A stretch of DNA of 64,000 nucleotides from Hyphomicrobium sp. ghe19 (GCF_902712875.1 NZ_LR743509.1:4533501-4597500), one strand, 5' to 3'. Positions 1 through 8,017 are shown, numbered from the stretch's first letter. The notes: generated by a model not told the origin, from the sequence alone. Program-made: numbers and translations.

Positions 1-1202
1 GGCTGTCGCTGAAACTCATCGTCGGTCGGGAAGTTTGGCAGGCGTATTGGGGTGATGCTGGTAAGCTTCAGCAGATCATCATCAACCTGGTCAACAATGC
101 CATAAAATTCACCGACCGCGGAGAGGTGGAAATCATCATTGACGTCGTTCACACCGGCGACGACGCCCAGACTCTGAAAATAAACGTGACCGACACAGGG
201 CCGGGCATCCCGGAAGATCAGTTGGAGAGAGTCTTTGAGGCTTTCGTTCAAGCCGACGCGGGTGTGGGGCGCCGTTATGGCGGCACAGGACTAGGTCTTG
301 CTATCTGTCGTCGGTTGACTGACCGGATGAATGGCAAATTGTCTGTCGCCTCCATGGTCGGGGTCGGCTCCACGTTTTCGCTCGTCATATCTTTTGACAG
401 AGGAAACGCTGAACTTGAAACGTCTCACGAGATGTCAGAGAGCACGAGCGCTGCTCGAAATGTGCTTCTTATCGAAGATGATGAAACTACCCGTATTGTG
501 GCAACCGCGTACCTTGAGCGACTTGGGCATCGCACGCTGGCGACGCCGGACGGGTGCTCCGCATTGGAGGCGGCCCCGAGTTTCCATCCGGATGTCGTCG
601 TGACTGACGTTAGCCTGCCAGGCATGGATGGTTTGGAACTAGCGAACCGGCTTCGCGAACTTTTAAACCGATCGGATCTCCCGATCGTTTGCATGTCGGC
701 CCACGTGTTTCCCGCTGACGTGGAGCGCTTCCTCGCGAGCGGGATGGATGTTTTTGTCGCAAAGCCGCTTTCCGCCCAGTCTTTATCTCAGGCCCTGGCG
801 TCGGCATTTGCAGACCGGCGACCAGAGATTGACCGCAGATCTCTTTCACAGGATATCCGAACATTGGGGCTAAGCGTGGTCCGAAGCCTCATTGCCTCCG
901 CCAAATATGCCATGTCCTCTCGCTTTGGGGACATCGAAGCGGCTCTTGCGATCGACGATCGAAAAGAAATCTGCAGGCTTGCCCACGTCATTCAAAGCAC
1001 TTCGGGCTCCCTCAATCTCATTGCGCTCCGTGGCGCTGCTGAACGCTTAGAGAACTTGGCGGAGCAGGCGGAAAAGGAAGACATTATTGGCTTAGTGGCG
1101 GCCTGCCGTCGAGCTTGGACGGAAGGCCTCAAGCTTCTCGAGGCTGAGGTAGGAGTAGAGCCAGCGCGGACGATCGATCACTCGACTATCGCAGCTAGAT
1201 AA
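1..1202 (+). CDS. torS: Hybrid sensor histidine kinase, TorS-like (3' part only)
   Basis: The gene enters from the left edge; the first full codon is at position 3 and no start is visible. The visible part begins in the ATP-binding domain (N-box NLVNNAIKFT, then DTGPGIP and GGTGLGLAI), so the sensor and His-phosphorylation domains lie outside. A receiver domain follows, with its acceptor Asp at 606-608 (motif VVTDVSLPGMDG) and the conserved Lys in AKPLS. A C-terminal HPt domain has its phosphorylatable His at 984-986 (LAHVIQSTSG). Kinase-receiver-HPt is the tripartite layout of TorS, BvgS and ArcB. The converging gene encodes a TorR-like regulator, so a TorS role (TMAO-type sensing, four-step phosphorelay) is the best guess. 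It is inferred from layout and neighbour only. The last 25 bases overlap the 3' end of that gene. Confidence 0.85.
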   Translation, partial: LSLKLIVGREVWQAYWGDAGKLQQIIINLVNNAIKFTDRGEVEIIIDVVHTGDDAQTLKINVTDTGPGIPEDQLERVFEAFVQADAGVGRRYGGTGLGLAICRRLTDRMNGKLSVASMVGVGSTFSLVISFDRGNAELETSHEMSESTSAARNVLLIEDDETTRIVATAYLERLGHRTLATPDGCSALEAAPSFHPDVVVTDVSLPGMDGLELANRLRELLNRSDLPIVCMSAHVFPADVERFLASGMDVFVAKPLSAQSLSQALASAFADRRPEIDRRSLSQDIRTLGLSVVRSLIASAKYAMSSRFGDIEAALAIDDRKEICRLAHVIQSTSGSLNLIALRGAAERLENLAEQAEKEDIIGLVAACRRAWTEGLKLLEAEVGVEPARTIDHSTIAAR

Positions 1203-1888
1203 TAACCTTCGCCGTGCGAAGTGCCTATGATCTGCGGATGATCCGCCTGGTCCCCGAATTTGCGGCGCAGGCGCCGGACCAAAACGTCAACGGTTCGGTC
1301 TTCGACGTCCCATTCGCGATTAGCTATTTCCTTTAAGATCCGGCTACGACTCATAACCTGCCCTGGTTTGGATGCGAGAAGCGCCAGAAGCTTAAATTCG
1401 GAACGGGTGATATCGACAAAACGCCCGTCTTCGCCCTGAAGCGTGCGCTTTCCGAGGTCGAGCCGCCATCCTGCAAAACGGATAGTCTGTGCCGTTGACT
1501 GCATCGAGCGCCCGCGATCTAAGCGCCAGATCAGATTTTTGACGCGAGCTAATAGCTCGCGGGGCTCGAAGGGTTTCGTCACATAGTCGTCGGCCCCGAC
1601 CTCTAAGCCGACGATACGATCCGTGGTACTTGTGCGGCTAGTAATTATGATGATGCCGGCATCGGAATGCTCTCTCTGCTCACGGGCAAGTTTGAGGCCG
1701 TCGTCCCCCGGTAAGTTTACGTCTATCATTAATACTGTTGCGGGATCATTCTGAAGTATTTGCCGCATTTCCGAACCATTCGCGGCTTGGCTTACGCGAT
1801 AGCCTTCGGCGCAGAAGTAGTGTGCCAGCTTCATGCGGGTCACGATATCATCTTCGACTACAAGGATATGGGGAGCCGATTTGTCCAT
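1178..1888 (-). CDS. torR: OmpR/PhoB-family response regulator, TorR-like
   Basis: A 236-residue DNA-binding response regulator. The receiver domain (about 1-120) has acidic residues at 13-14, phospho-acceptor Asp56 (LMIDVNLPGDDG), a Thr/Ser switch (IITSR) and Lys105 (DDYVTKPFEP). A winged-helix OmpR-type DNA-binding domain fills about 135-232 (VDVLVRRLRRKFGD). The stretch from the DDYVTKP motif to VKNLIWR, and the N-terminal YFCAEGY, resemble E. coli TorR as I remember it. It faces the hybrid kinase and overlaps it by 25 bases tail to tail, so the two are separately transcribed but probably cognate. The ATG at 1886-1888 gives the usual family length; no strong ribosome site precedes it. Target genes are not in the window, so the link to TMAO reductase is unproven. 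Confidence 0.75.
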   Translation of the reverse strand: MDKSAPHILVVEDDIVTRMKLAHYFCAEGYRVSQAANGSEMRQILQNDPATVLMIDVNLPGDDGLKLAREQREHSDAGIIIITSRTSTTDRIVGLEVGADDYVTKPFEPRELLARVKNLIWRLDRGRSMQSTAQTIRFAGWRLDLGKRTLQGEDGRFVDITRSEFKLLALLASKPGQVMSRSRILKEIANREWDVEDRTVDVLVRRLRRKFGDQADHPQIIGTSHGEGYYLAAIVE

Positions 1889-2132
1889 AAGTACAAGCCC
1901 TGAAGTCGGCCAACATGGCCTTGACCGCCCCTTATAAGCTGCGGTGTGAATGCCCCCTCAAAAAGAGAGGCGCAGGTCCCAGCCAGCTTCATCGCTCGTG
2001 ACGCGGCCCAATGCAAGAGCGGTCCGTCTTGGGGTCTTCAAAGAGAAGCAAGGGCACCAGAGTCCGAAACTGTCAGAAGAAGCGCACCTTAGCTGACGTC
2101 GAGGGCAAGACCGCGCGAACGTTTGTCCGCCT

Positions 2133-2624
2133 TCAAAAGTCACACTCTCTTTCGGTGGCTGAGCATACCAGCGGCCGCGACGAAGACTGCTGCTCATTTG
2201 AATCGAGGAGCTCTTCCAAAGTCAGGATTAGACGCTTCGCAGTTTTACATTCCGCGGTCTGCAAACCCTCCACAAATTGTTCGAACACTGGCTTAAGAAG
2301 TTTTCGAGCGCGCTTGCGATGCCTTGAGCGAATGTCAGCTGTGCTAGGTCGATTGCAGCGCGCAGTTCCCACGATCGCGCGCTCTGACCGCGGCTCAATC
2401 CGAGCGATCATCGCTCCTCTCGAACGCCCGATTGCCGCGAGACCTTCAGCGAGGCCCATGTTGAACGGTATGGTATGCAACTCGTAGCCGGCAGCGCGGA
2501 GCTTTTCCCGACAGGGCTGAAGGCTATCAACTCCCTCACCCGCGTCTCCTTGGCGGATGGCCAACTTGGCTTTTGAAGCCGCGTCCCAACGCCAAATAGG
2601 GCGCGAGGGAATGAGAGTGAGCAT
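2133..2624 (-). pseudogene. Remnant of a winged-helix/ATPase/TPR regulator (C-terminal end)
   Basis: This 163-codon frame has no plausible start, but its translation resembles the C-terminal TPR end of large regulators built as winged helix, AAA-type ATPase and TPR repeats. The recognisable pieces are WRWDAASKAKLAIRQGD, then GYELHTIPFNMGLAEGLAAIG, and near the end KLLKPVFEQFVEGLQTAE. In the family the middle section normally reads through an ERW...ELLRIKGE motif, which is missing here, so the fragment also seems internally deleted. The conserved N-terminal 700 or so residues are absent. It sits between the TorR-like gene and the partition module and is best read as decayed accessory DNA. Family assignment is from memory of the motif pattern only. 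Confidence 0.5.
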
Positions 2625-2673
2625 GCGATATTAGCCAATCGGTGTACTTGCAGGCGCTCTCGATATCACCGGT

Positions 2674-3056
2674 TTAAAGGAATACCGAGAAGGCCCAGAT
2701 TAACGGAATGGACAGTGTTCCTGGGATGGTCCCTGCTTCGGCCGCCGCGAGTTCCTCGGGGGCAGTCGGCCGTTCTCTTGGCAGCTTGCTCGACGAGCGG
2801 AGCGGCGGCAGCATCACGTGCCGATAGGGTAACTTCCGATGAAGTGAGGATGGCGTAAGTCTCGCCAGACAGCAGCGTCACAACAAACACGAAGGCAAGA
2901 AGCCAACGACCCTCGCTGAGTGCGGAGCCAGCACCCCAAGGCGACCGCGATCTGCAATGGCGCCGTTGGGCCACCATAGCCACCGGATCCCATGATCGAG
3001 ATATGGGCGGTTGTCAGGACGATCGCGCTTCCGACCACGGTGAGGCTACGAAGCAT
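2674..3056 (-). pseudogene. Frameshifted small membrane protein of the parA module
   Basis: The ATG at 3054-3056 overlaps the 3' end of the preceding ribbon-helix-helix gene by 11 bases. The reading frame starts well (MLRSLTVVGSAIVLTTAHIS, a hydrophobic segment, then GGYGGPTAPLQIAVALG). It then loses coding sense near 2940, where one base of a G-rich run seems to be missing. Sense resumes in a second frame (ALSEGRWLLAFVFVVTLLSG, then ILTSSEVTLSARDAAAAPLVEQ, with a second membrane segment). It shifts again near 2770 into a third frame (PTAPEELAAAEAGTIPG) ending with TAA at 2674-2676. Read together this is one protein of about 127 residues with two or three membrane segments. It could be a real pseudogene or two base-calling errors. 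Function unknown; its place in a parA operon suggests a role in the mobile element. Confidence 0.5.
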
Positions 3057-3345
3057 CGGATGCCCCCTTGTAGCCTTTCTTCTTCGCCAGCAGCGCAACA
3101 GCTTCTTCGAACATATCGGCCGCTGAGACATCCATGTGCTCGGAAAGACCAGAAATAAGAGCCTTATGCGCTGGGGTGCAGCGATAGTTCATCTGAACGC
3201 TACGGGCCCTCCCTCCGCGGGAACGCTGCTTATCGGTCATCACGGCGCGCCGCTCCGCCTGGATGCGTGCCTCGCTCTTAGCCGACTGTCCGTAGCGCGT
3301 TGCGGCGAACAGGCTGGCGAATTCGATCTCGTCGTTAGAGGTCAT
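3046..3345 (-). CDS. Ribbon-helix-helix (ParG/CopG-like) partner of ParA
   Basis: A 99-residue basic protein whose start overlaps the parA stop (ATGA), so the two are translationally coupled. The N-terminal half is polar and Arg/Lys-rich (KQRSRGGRARS). The C-terminal half has the pattern of a ribbon-helix-helix domain: one strand (VQMNYRCTP, about 50-58) followed by two helices (AHKALISGLSEHMDVSAADM and FEEAVALLAKKK). A flexible basic tail plus RHH domain directly downstream of a small ParA is the layout of type Ib partition partners such as ParG. Those proteins bind repeats upstream of parA, and such repeats are present at 4031-4084. The domain call is from the pattern alone, and DNA binding is inferred. 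Some integrative elements carry the same pair. Confidence 0.55.
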   Translation of the reverse strand: MTSNDEIEFASLFAATRYGQSAKSEARIQAERRAVMTDKQRSRGGRARSVQMNYRCTPAHKALISGLSEHMDVSAADMFEEAVALLAKKKGYKGASDAS

Positions 3346-3998
3346 CGCGCTGCTTCCTTCTTCGCCTTCGCCCGCACCCCTTTGAGAGTCGCCGATTTAA
3401 TCTCCTTCCAGAGTGCTTCGATTTCTTCCGCAGCCGCGTTGTCTTTCTCGGCGCCGGTTTTGCCGGTCGTCATTGCGGTTACGAATGCGATGCGCTGGGT
3501 GATGGTGGCATCGGCGATAGGGACTTGATTTGAAAACAGGATAGAGCGGGCGGCTTCTACGAGTTTATCGCGGCTGCGCGATTGGCAGGCGTTCAGCACA
3601 ACCATGTAGCCTACGCCGGCATCCTGGCAGAGCCGCACGGCATCCTGTGAGGCGAGCAGGTCTAGCCCGCTGGCACGCATGGGAACGGCGACGAAGTTGC
3701 TTGCTCGGATCGCGTCGTCCGTCACGATCAGCGAGCCAGGCGGTCCATCGAGGAAAACCCAGTCCCAACCGTCTAACGCCAAAGCTTCGACGGCATCAGA
3801 GGCGCGGTCTGCACCCTTGAAGAGTGTCGGGTTATCTGGCTGACCACGCCGGCGCCACCAATCGGCAACACTCTCCTGGGGATCAAGATCGACGATGCAG
3901 ACGCGGCGGTTTTCTTGCGCGGCCCGGACGGCGATGGCCGCACATAGCGTTGATTTGCCGACGCCGCCCTTTGAATTGAGAAATCCAACGATATTCAT
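3342..3998 (-). CDS. parA: ParA-family partition ATPase
   Basis: A 218-residue deviant Walker-A ATPase. The start MNIVGFLNSKGGVGKS has the diagnostic KGGVGKST loop with signature Lys10 and Lys15. Switch motif VDLDPQESVADWW and the DGPPG loop (LDGPPGSLIVTDD) follow. It is the short form without an N-terminal HTH, as in type Ib plasmid partition and many integrative elements. ParA dimers bind DNA non-specifically and are stimulated by their partner, here probably the coupled ribbon-helix-helix protein. Start ATG 3996-3998 is fixed by homology and by the operator region 33 to 86 bases upstream. A broken second copy of this gene's 5' end lies at 5484. The organism's housekeeping parAB would be near the origin and would carry ParB; this one belongs to an accessory element. 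Confidence 0.9.
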   Translation of the reverse strand: MNIVGFLNSKGGVGKSTLCAAIAVRAAQENRRVCIVDLDPQESVADWWRRRGQPDNPTLFKGADRASDAVEALALDGWDWVFLDGPPGSLIVTDDAIRASNFVAVPMRASGLDLLASQDAVRLCQDAGVGYMVVLNACQSRSRDKLVEAARSILFSNQVPIADATITQRIAFVTAMTTGKTGAEKDNAAAEEIEALWKEIKSATLKGVRAKAKKEAAR

Positions 3999-4030
3999 AG
4001 GCTTACCTCGTGGCTAGGCATGCCTGTTGC

Positions 4031-4084
4031 ATAGCATAAGTGCTATACAAATGTAAAGTGGCTATACATTAATTGGGTATAGCC
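4031..4084 (-). promoter_or_regulatory. Operator/centromere-like inverted repeats upstream of parA
   Basis: A perfect 8-base inverted repeat GGCTATAC (4060-4067) and GTATAGCC (4077-4084) is separated by 9 AT-rich bases. A second, shorter inverted repeat ATAGC-N6-GCTAT (4031-4046) lies closer to the gene. The same GGCTATAC-N9-GTATAGCC unit recurs at 5527-5551 upstream of the broken parA copy. Conservation of arm and spacer length in two diverged copies argues for a protein-binding site, presumably of the ribbon-helix-helix partner, serving as operator and perhaps as partition site. Confidence 0.6.
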
Positions 4085-4218
4085 GCATTGGGGGGATCCC
4101 GGAGCCGTCGCCGGCTCCGGAGCCAAGCCGATTACAGCCTCTATGCGGTCTTGGAGCAGCGCGTTACTCAGTCTTGTTGTTGATCTCGCATAGCTTGGCT
4201 TTTCTGGGGTTCCGGTGG

Positions 4219-4383
4219 TTAAGGCAGCTCCAGCATGCGGGTAACGCCGATCGCGTTCAGGAAGGCTTCGTCGTGACTGACGATGAGAAGTGCTCCGGCG
4301 TGAGCACGCAAACCGGCCTCCACCACCTCGATGGACTGAATATCGAGATGGTTGGTCTGTTCGTCGAGGATAACAAGTTGCGG
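4219..4383 (-). pseudogene. Fragment of an ABC-F type ATPase
   Basis: About 54 codons encode the Walker-B to switch-His end of an ABC-F nucleotide-binding domain: PQLVILDEQTNHLDIQSIEV, then ALLIVSHDEAFL and a stop. The family normally reads LDEPTNHLD, so Pro is replaced by Gln. No signature motif (LSGGQ), Walker A or second domain is found upstream; the frame continues into non-coding sequence. It is therefore a stranded 3' fragment, lying between the intact partition module and the deaminase gene in a stretch full of gene debris. No function expected. Confidence 0.6.
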
Positions 4384-4516
4384 TGACCTCCGCCCAGGAC
4401 TTCCGTACCACCCCGGACGCCTCACTGCGGCGCATGGCCATAGGGCGCATGAAATGGCCAATACGTCGGCCAGTTTCGTGGTCCCTCGCCGGTAACGGTT
4501 GGGTCTCGCGCGTTCT

Positions 4517-5206
4517 TCAGTAGGGATGCCGGTCCTTCTTATCGGTCCAGGCCTTGTACGCCTTCAGGCCGGTTTCCCGTTCGAAGTTTTCCGTTACCAT
4601 GATCCGGCGTTGCGACCACGGCTTGGCGAAATCCTCATACTGGAAGGCATCGTCGAATCCGATCGCACTCGTGTCCTTCAGGCTGGCGGCGAAATAAACG
4701 TGGTCGATGCGCGACCAATAGATCGCGCTCATGCACATCGGGCACGGCGCGCCGTTGATGTAGATTTCGCACCCTTTCAACATGCGTGCGCGATGCTCCA
4801 CCGGATCGGGCGAACCCGCTTCACGCGGAATCATTTCGAGGATCGTGCCGGCCCCATAATCCGTGCCGAGCAGCGCCTTCGGGTTGAGACGTGCGGACGC
4901 GTCCATGATTGCCGTGACCTCAGCGTGAAAGACAGGAATGCCCGTGTGCAGCACGCGGTTCTGGCCGCGCCCGATGATCTCTCCGTCTTTGACGATCACG
5001 GCGCCGAATGGACCACCCCACCCTTTCTCCACCGACTCGATAGCAAGCCGAGTCGCTTCCTCCATGAATTTCGGATTACCGGCCGCCGTTGCATTCGCGG
5101 CTTGCGTCGAAAAACCCGCTGCAAGTGTAGCTCCCGTCGCCGCCGCCGCCTTGAGGAACGAGCGGCGGTCCGGGTCGTGCAGCTCCTCGCAAACGAATTT
5201 TCGCAT
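4517..5206 (-). CDS. Tat-exported nucleoside/nucleobase deaminase
   Basis: A 229-residue zinc deaminase of the CMP/dCMP-guanine deaminase superfamily. The motifs are HAE (His94, Glu96) and PCPMC (Cys155, Cys158), the zinc ligands and proton shuttle. The N-terminus has a twin-arginine signal (DRRSFLKAA followed by a hydrophobic run and an Ala-rich cleavage region near residue 40). The enzyme is thus predicted to act in the periplasm, which is unusual because guanine, cytosine and tRNA deaminases are cytosolic. About 58 residues separate the two zinc motifs, roughly twice the usual gap, so an insertion (about 105-140) lies near the active site. GGAGG sits 8 bases before the ATG. It lies between the intact and broken parA copies, suggesting cargo of a mobile element. 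Substrate unknown. Confidence 0.8.
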   Translation of the reverse strand: MRKFVCEELHDPDRRSFLKAAAATGATLAAGFSTQAANATAAGNPKFMEEATRLAIESVEKGWGGPFGAVIVKDGEIIGRGQNRVLHTGIPVFHAEVTAIMDASARLNPKALLGTDYGAGTILEMIPREAGSPDPVEHRARMLKGCEIYINGAPCPMCMSAIYWSRIDHVYFAASLKDTSAIGFDDAFQYEDFAKPWSQRRIMVTENFERETGLKAYKAWTDKKDRHPY

Positions 5207-5274
5207 GAATGAGTCCTCCGCTGAAAAATCTTTCAGCGTGGCTGCGTAACTGACAATTATTAAGATCTACAAAC

Positions 5275-5484
5275 TCAGTGCGTGGGCAAAGCCGGCCTGG
5301 CCATCACCACATCGTTGAGCGGGCTCTCCAAAATGCGATCGATCCGAAGAAGTTTAACACATTCCTCGCCCACCCTTTCAGTCAGCCGCGATGCTTTTGC
5401 TAAGGGAGCTATGGACGAGCTGCCGAAATTGCCCATTGATTTGCCGACGCCACCTTTCGAATTGAGAAATCCGACGACGTTCAT
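5275..5484 (-). pseudogene. Truncated second copy of the parA 5' end
   Basis: The ATG at 5482-5484 begins MNVVGFLNSKGGVGKS, nearly identical to the first 16 residues of the intact parA at 3998. Similarity continues upstream through the leader and operator but stops immediately after the Walker-A loop. The remaining 50 or so codons (MGNFGSSSIAPLAKAS onward) are not ParA-like. Copy and original lie in the same orientation about 1.5 kb apart, so this is a partial direct duplication flanking the deaminase and the ABC-F fragment. It can still be transcribed from its own operator region, but no ATPase can be made. Confidence 0.7.
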
Positions 5485-5512
5485 GGCTTGCCCTTGGCTA
5501 GACAAGCGAAAT

Positions 5513-5551
5513 GTATAGCATAGAATGGCTATACTTTAATTATGTATAGCC
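5513..5551 (-). promoter_or_regulatory. Second copy of the parA-type operator
   Basis: GGCTATAC (5527-5534) and GTATAGCC (5544-5551) form a perfect inverted repeat with a 9-base AT-only spacer. An additional half site GTATAGC lies at 5513-5519. The arrangement matches the site upstream of the intact parA (4060-4084), but the spacer bases differ, which suggests selection on the arms. It lies 43 bases upstream of the broken parA start. Confidence 0.6.
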
Positions 5552-5744
5552 ATTTTTTCCGGCAGATTGGGGAAATTAGGTAGTGCCAAAGCCTTTTTGA
5601 TAACGCGGGCCGTCCGCACTGGCCAAGAAGCCCCAGACTCCATCACGTGGTTAAGCGGGCCTTAACGCGGTCTATGCCAAAAGGTATATGAATTCGAATC
5701 AGCGCCGTGACCAACGCCAACATCGAATGCTTCGGAGAAGTTTG

Positions 5745-6812
5745 ATGACGTTCATTTCCGGCGCCACCAATTCGACCGCCCTCTCCATTCTTCAAAACAT
5801 GAATGCCGCGAAGGGGACGGCCTCGAACCCGACGGCCAACGCGGCAATTTCCATCCTCGGTCCGCTGGAGACGACAAGCAAGGCCAGCAAGCAGGCGGCT
5901 GAGAAGGTCGTCGCCATTCTCAACGAACAAGGCGGCACGATCGATCTTTCCAGATACGGCTCCGCGAAGGCCTCGGTCACCGCTGGAGATCATGCCACCA
6001 TCACCACAGGTGATGGCATTGCTTCTATTTATGCGCAGAATTTTGCAACGATCTACACGGGGAACAACAACGACGAGATTTCGACGTATGCCAACGCGAC
6101 CGTCCATGCCGGGGGCGGCAACGATGTCGTGCAGGCGTATAGTCATGCCACGGTGGATGCCGGTGACGGGGATGACTGGGTGTACGTCTACGACCACTCC
6201 GTCGTTGATGGCGGTGCCGGTAATGACGTAATCCGCACGTACGACTATTCGACCGTCGACGGCGGTGACGGGGATGATTTCGTGGTTACGCTTGGCAACT
6301 CCGCGATCAACGGCGGCGCTGGCAACGATACTCTTGTCGTCAGCAGCCGGCGCAGCGCGGACGATTCGACCTTTGACAACGCGGTCGTCGATGGTGGGGA
6401 GGGCGACGATTACATCCAGGTCAACGGCAACTCCACCGTGACCGGCGGCACCGGCAATGACACGATCCGGCTGATCGGGGACGGCAATACCGTCATTTTC
6501 AACAAAGGCGATGGACACGACACGATCGGAGTTGGCCGGGGCTACGCCAATGCCAAGGACAGCGCCACGATCAATATCAAAGGCTACAGCGCCGACGACG
6601 TTACGGTGAACCGAGATGCGGACAAGGTCACCGTTTCGTTCAAGGGGTCTGATGACGCGATAACGGTGCAGGTCAAATATAACGCCTCCGCGAAGTTGGC
6701 CTTCGAGGACGGCTCCACCATCGATGTAACACCCGCGAAATTCGCCACGCTGAAATCAATGGATGCCAGCGCCGATGCCCTTTTCGGAGATATTAAACCT
6801 ATTCTTGCATAA
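5745..6812 (+). CDS. RTX (hemolysin-type calcium-binding repeat) protein
   Basis: The ATG at 5745 is preferred over an upstream one at 5688 because GGAGAAG lies 4 bases before it; the protein has 355 residues. Residues about 80-250 are glycine/aspartate-rich repeats of the GGxGxD class (AGGGNDVV, AGDGDDWV, GGAGNDVI, GGDGDDFV, GGAGNDTL, GGEGDDYI, GGTGNDTI). These bind calcium and fold as a beta-roll. No N-terminal signal peptide is seen; RTX proteins leave by type I secretion using a C-terminal signal. The repeats alternate with a short hydrophobic strand such as HATVDA or HSVVDG, giving an 18-residue period. No enzymatic domain is recognisable, so it may be a structural or adhesive surface protein. 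The neighbouring secretion ATPase is only a fragment, so any exporter must be elsewhere. Confidence 0.85.
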   Translation: MTFISGATNSTALSILQNMNAAKGTASNPTANAAISILGPLETTSKASKQAAEKVVAILNEQGGTIDLSRYGSAKASVTAGDHATITTGDGIASIYAQNFATIYTGNNNDEISTYANATVHAGGGNDVVQAYSHATVDAGDGDDWVYVYDHSVVDGGAGNDVIRTYDYSTVDGGDGDDFVVTLGNSAINGGAGNDTLVVSSRRSADDSTFDNAVVDGGEGDDYIQVNGNSTVTGGTGNDTIRLIGDGNTVIFNKGDGHDTIGVGRGYANAKDSATINIKGYSADDVTVNRDADKVTVSFKGSDDAITVQVKYNASAKLAFEDGSTIDVTPAKFATLKSMDASADALFGDIKPILA

Positions 6813-6828
6813 GTTGATTTTTGAAAGA

Positions 6829-6853
6829 GCCGTCGCCGCAATGCGGCGACGGC
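6829..6853 (+). terminator. Hairpin after the RTX gene
   Basis: A perfect 11-base stem GCCGTCGCCGC / GCGGCGACGGC closes on a 3-base loop 16 bases after the RTX stop. The tract that follows is only moderately T-rich (CTGATATTTCTT). It lies between converging RTX sequences and may serve both strands. Confidence 0.6.
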
Positions 6854-6879
6854 CTGATATTTCTTAGATCTAAACTGTC

Positions 6880-7390
6880 TTAGACGAAGAAGATGTGGCT
6901 CGCGATATCGACCGAGTTCCACCCGACGACGGTGACGTCGAGATCATGGCCGATTGTTGACGTTATGTGTGCATAGCCCAACCCATCGTCGGCAATGGAG
7001 ATATCCGACGCACTTGCGGCAACGGTACTCGTGAGTTCAATCCTATCTACGTCGCCACCCGTCACGCTCGTGAAATCAAAAATCGTGCTCTAATCGTGCT
7101 CCTGGCTAATTTTGAAAGTGTCGTTTCCGGAATTGCCGGTGAGGGAGTTTGCACCAGCTCCGCCGTCGAGCGTGTCGTTACCTGCGCCACCAAGAATGTT
7201 CTCTGCGAGATACACGCCTGCATACATGTGGCTGCTGCCGGTGATGACGTCATTGCCGGATTGGCCCGAGATTGATGTTATATTGGTTTCCCTCTCGACT
7301 TCCGAAAAATCGACAGTGCCATTGACGTTGATGTAGCCTGGCTGAGTGCCTGATGTATTAAACAGGTGCTCAACTCCTCTCAGATGCGTG
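6880..7390 (-). pseudogene. C-terminal remnant of a second RTX protein with an internal stop
   Basis: Reading leftward, the frame gives FSEVERETN, then GQSGNDVITG, GGAGNDTLDGGAGANSLTG and NSGNDTFKIS, which are clear RTX nonapeptides. It is then broken by an in-frame TAG at 7090-7092, after which the same frame continues (FDFTSVTGGDVDRIEL to HIFFV) to a natural stop at 6880. It is therefore the 3' third of an RTX gene with one nonsense codon. The upstream portion is lost where the sequence switches to the secretion-ATPase fragment near 7390. A 9-base direct repeat, ATCGTGCTC (7082-7090 and 7093-7101), flanks the stop. It converges on the intact RTX gene and is not a copy of its repeat pattern. 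Confidence 0.65.
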
Positions 7391-7928
7391 AGCTGAACGG
7401 CTGTCCATGGCCGACAATGCTGCGCCGGTGCGCGACGATGAGGGTAATGCCGCCACGCTTGCGGATATTTGCAACCGCCTCGGCCAAGGCCTGGTCTCCC
7501 GGGGTGTCGAGATTTGAATTGGGTTCGTCCATGACGACGAGGAATGGCTCTTTGTAGAGCGCGCGCGCCAGGGCAAGGCGTTGCCTCTGACCTGCAGAAA
7601 GCTGCGTCCCCCCTTCCCCGACCATGAGGTCGTAGCCGGCGGGAAGGCGCACGATCATGTCATGTACGCCCGCCGCCTTGGCTGCGCGGATGACCGCCGC
7701 TTCATCCCGCGCCTCATCGAAACGCGCGATATTTTCGGCGACGGTTCCGTTCATGAGATCCACCGACTGCGGCACATAGCCGATGAACCGGCCACGTTTT
7801 GCCGCTGGCCATTGGTCAAGTGTCGCGCCGTGGAGTCTCACGTGGCCATGGGCGGGTTGCCACGCGCCGACAATTGCGCGCACCAGGGAAGACTTTCCAG
7901 AGGCACTGGCGCCAAGGATGCCAATCAC
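7380..7928 (-). pseudogene. Type I secretion ABC ATPase fragment (PrtD-like)
   Basis: A 182-codon frame covers most of one nucleotide-binding domain: Walker A GASASGKSSL, Q-loop VPQSVDL, signature LSAGQRQRLALARAL, Walker B FLVVMDEPNSNLD and switch His in LIVAHR. The sequence is of the PrtD/type I secretion class that exports RTX proteins. The six-helix membrane domain expected before it is missing, and the C-terminus stops early after AHRRS with an unrelated tail. The part beyond 7928 does not continue the protein. Together with the RTX remnant it is the residue of an RTX/type I secretion locus after deletions at both ends. Confidence 0.65.
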
Positions 7929-8017
7929 GGTTCAGGCCACCAAAGACGGCGACGCCTAACAGCGCCAGCGCGATCGCTTCTGCCTCCATTCCGCCGAGCG
8001 CGTGCCACCGCGCACGG

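Noticed and set aside
4499..5212. 237-codon plus-strand frame
   Set aside because: Antisense to the deaminase gene, which has a signal peptide, zinc motifs and ribosome site.
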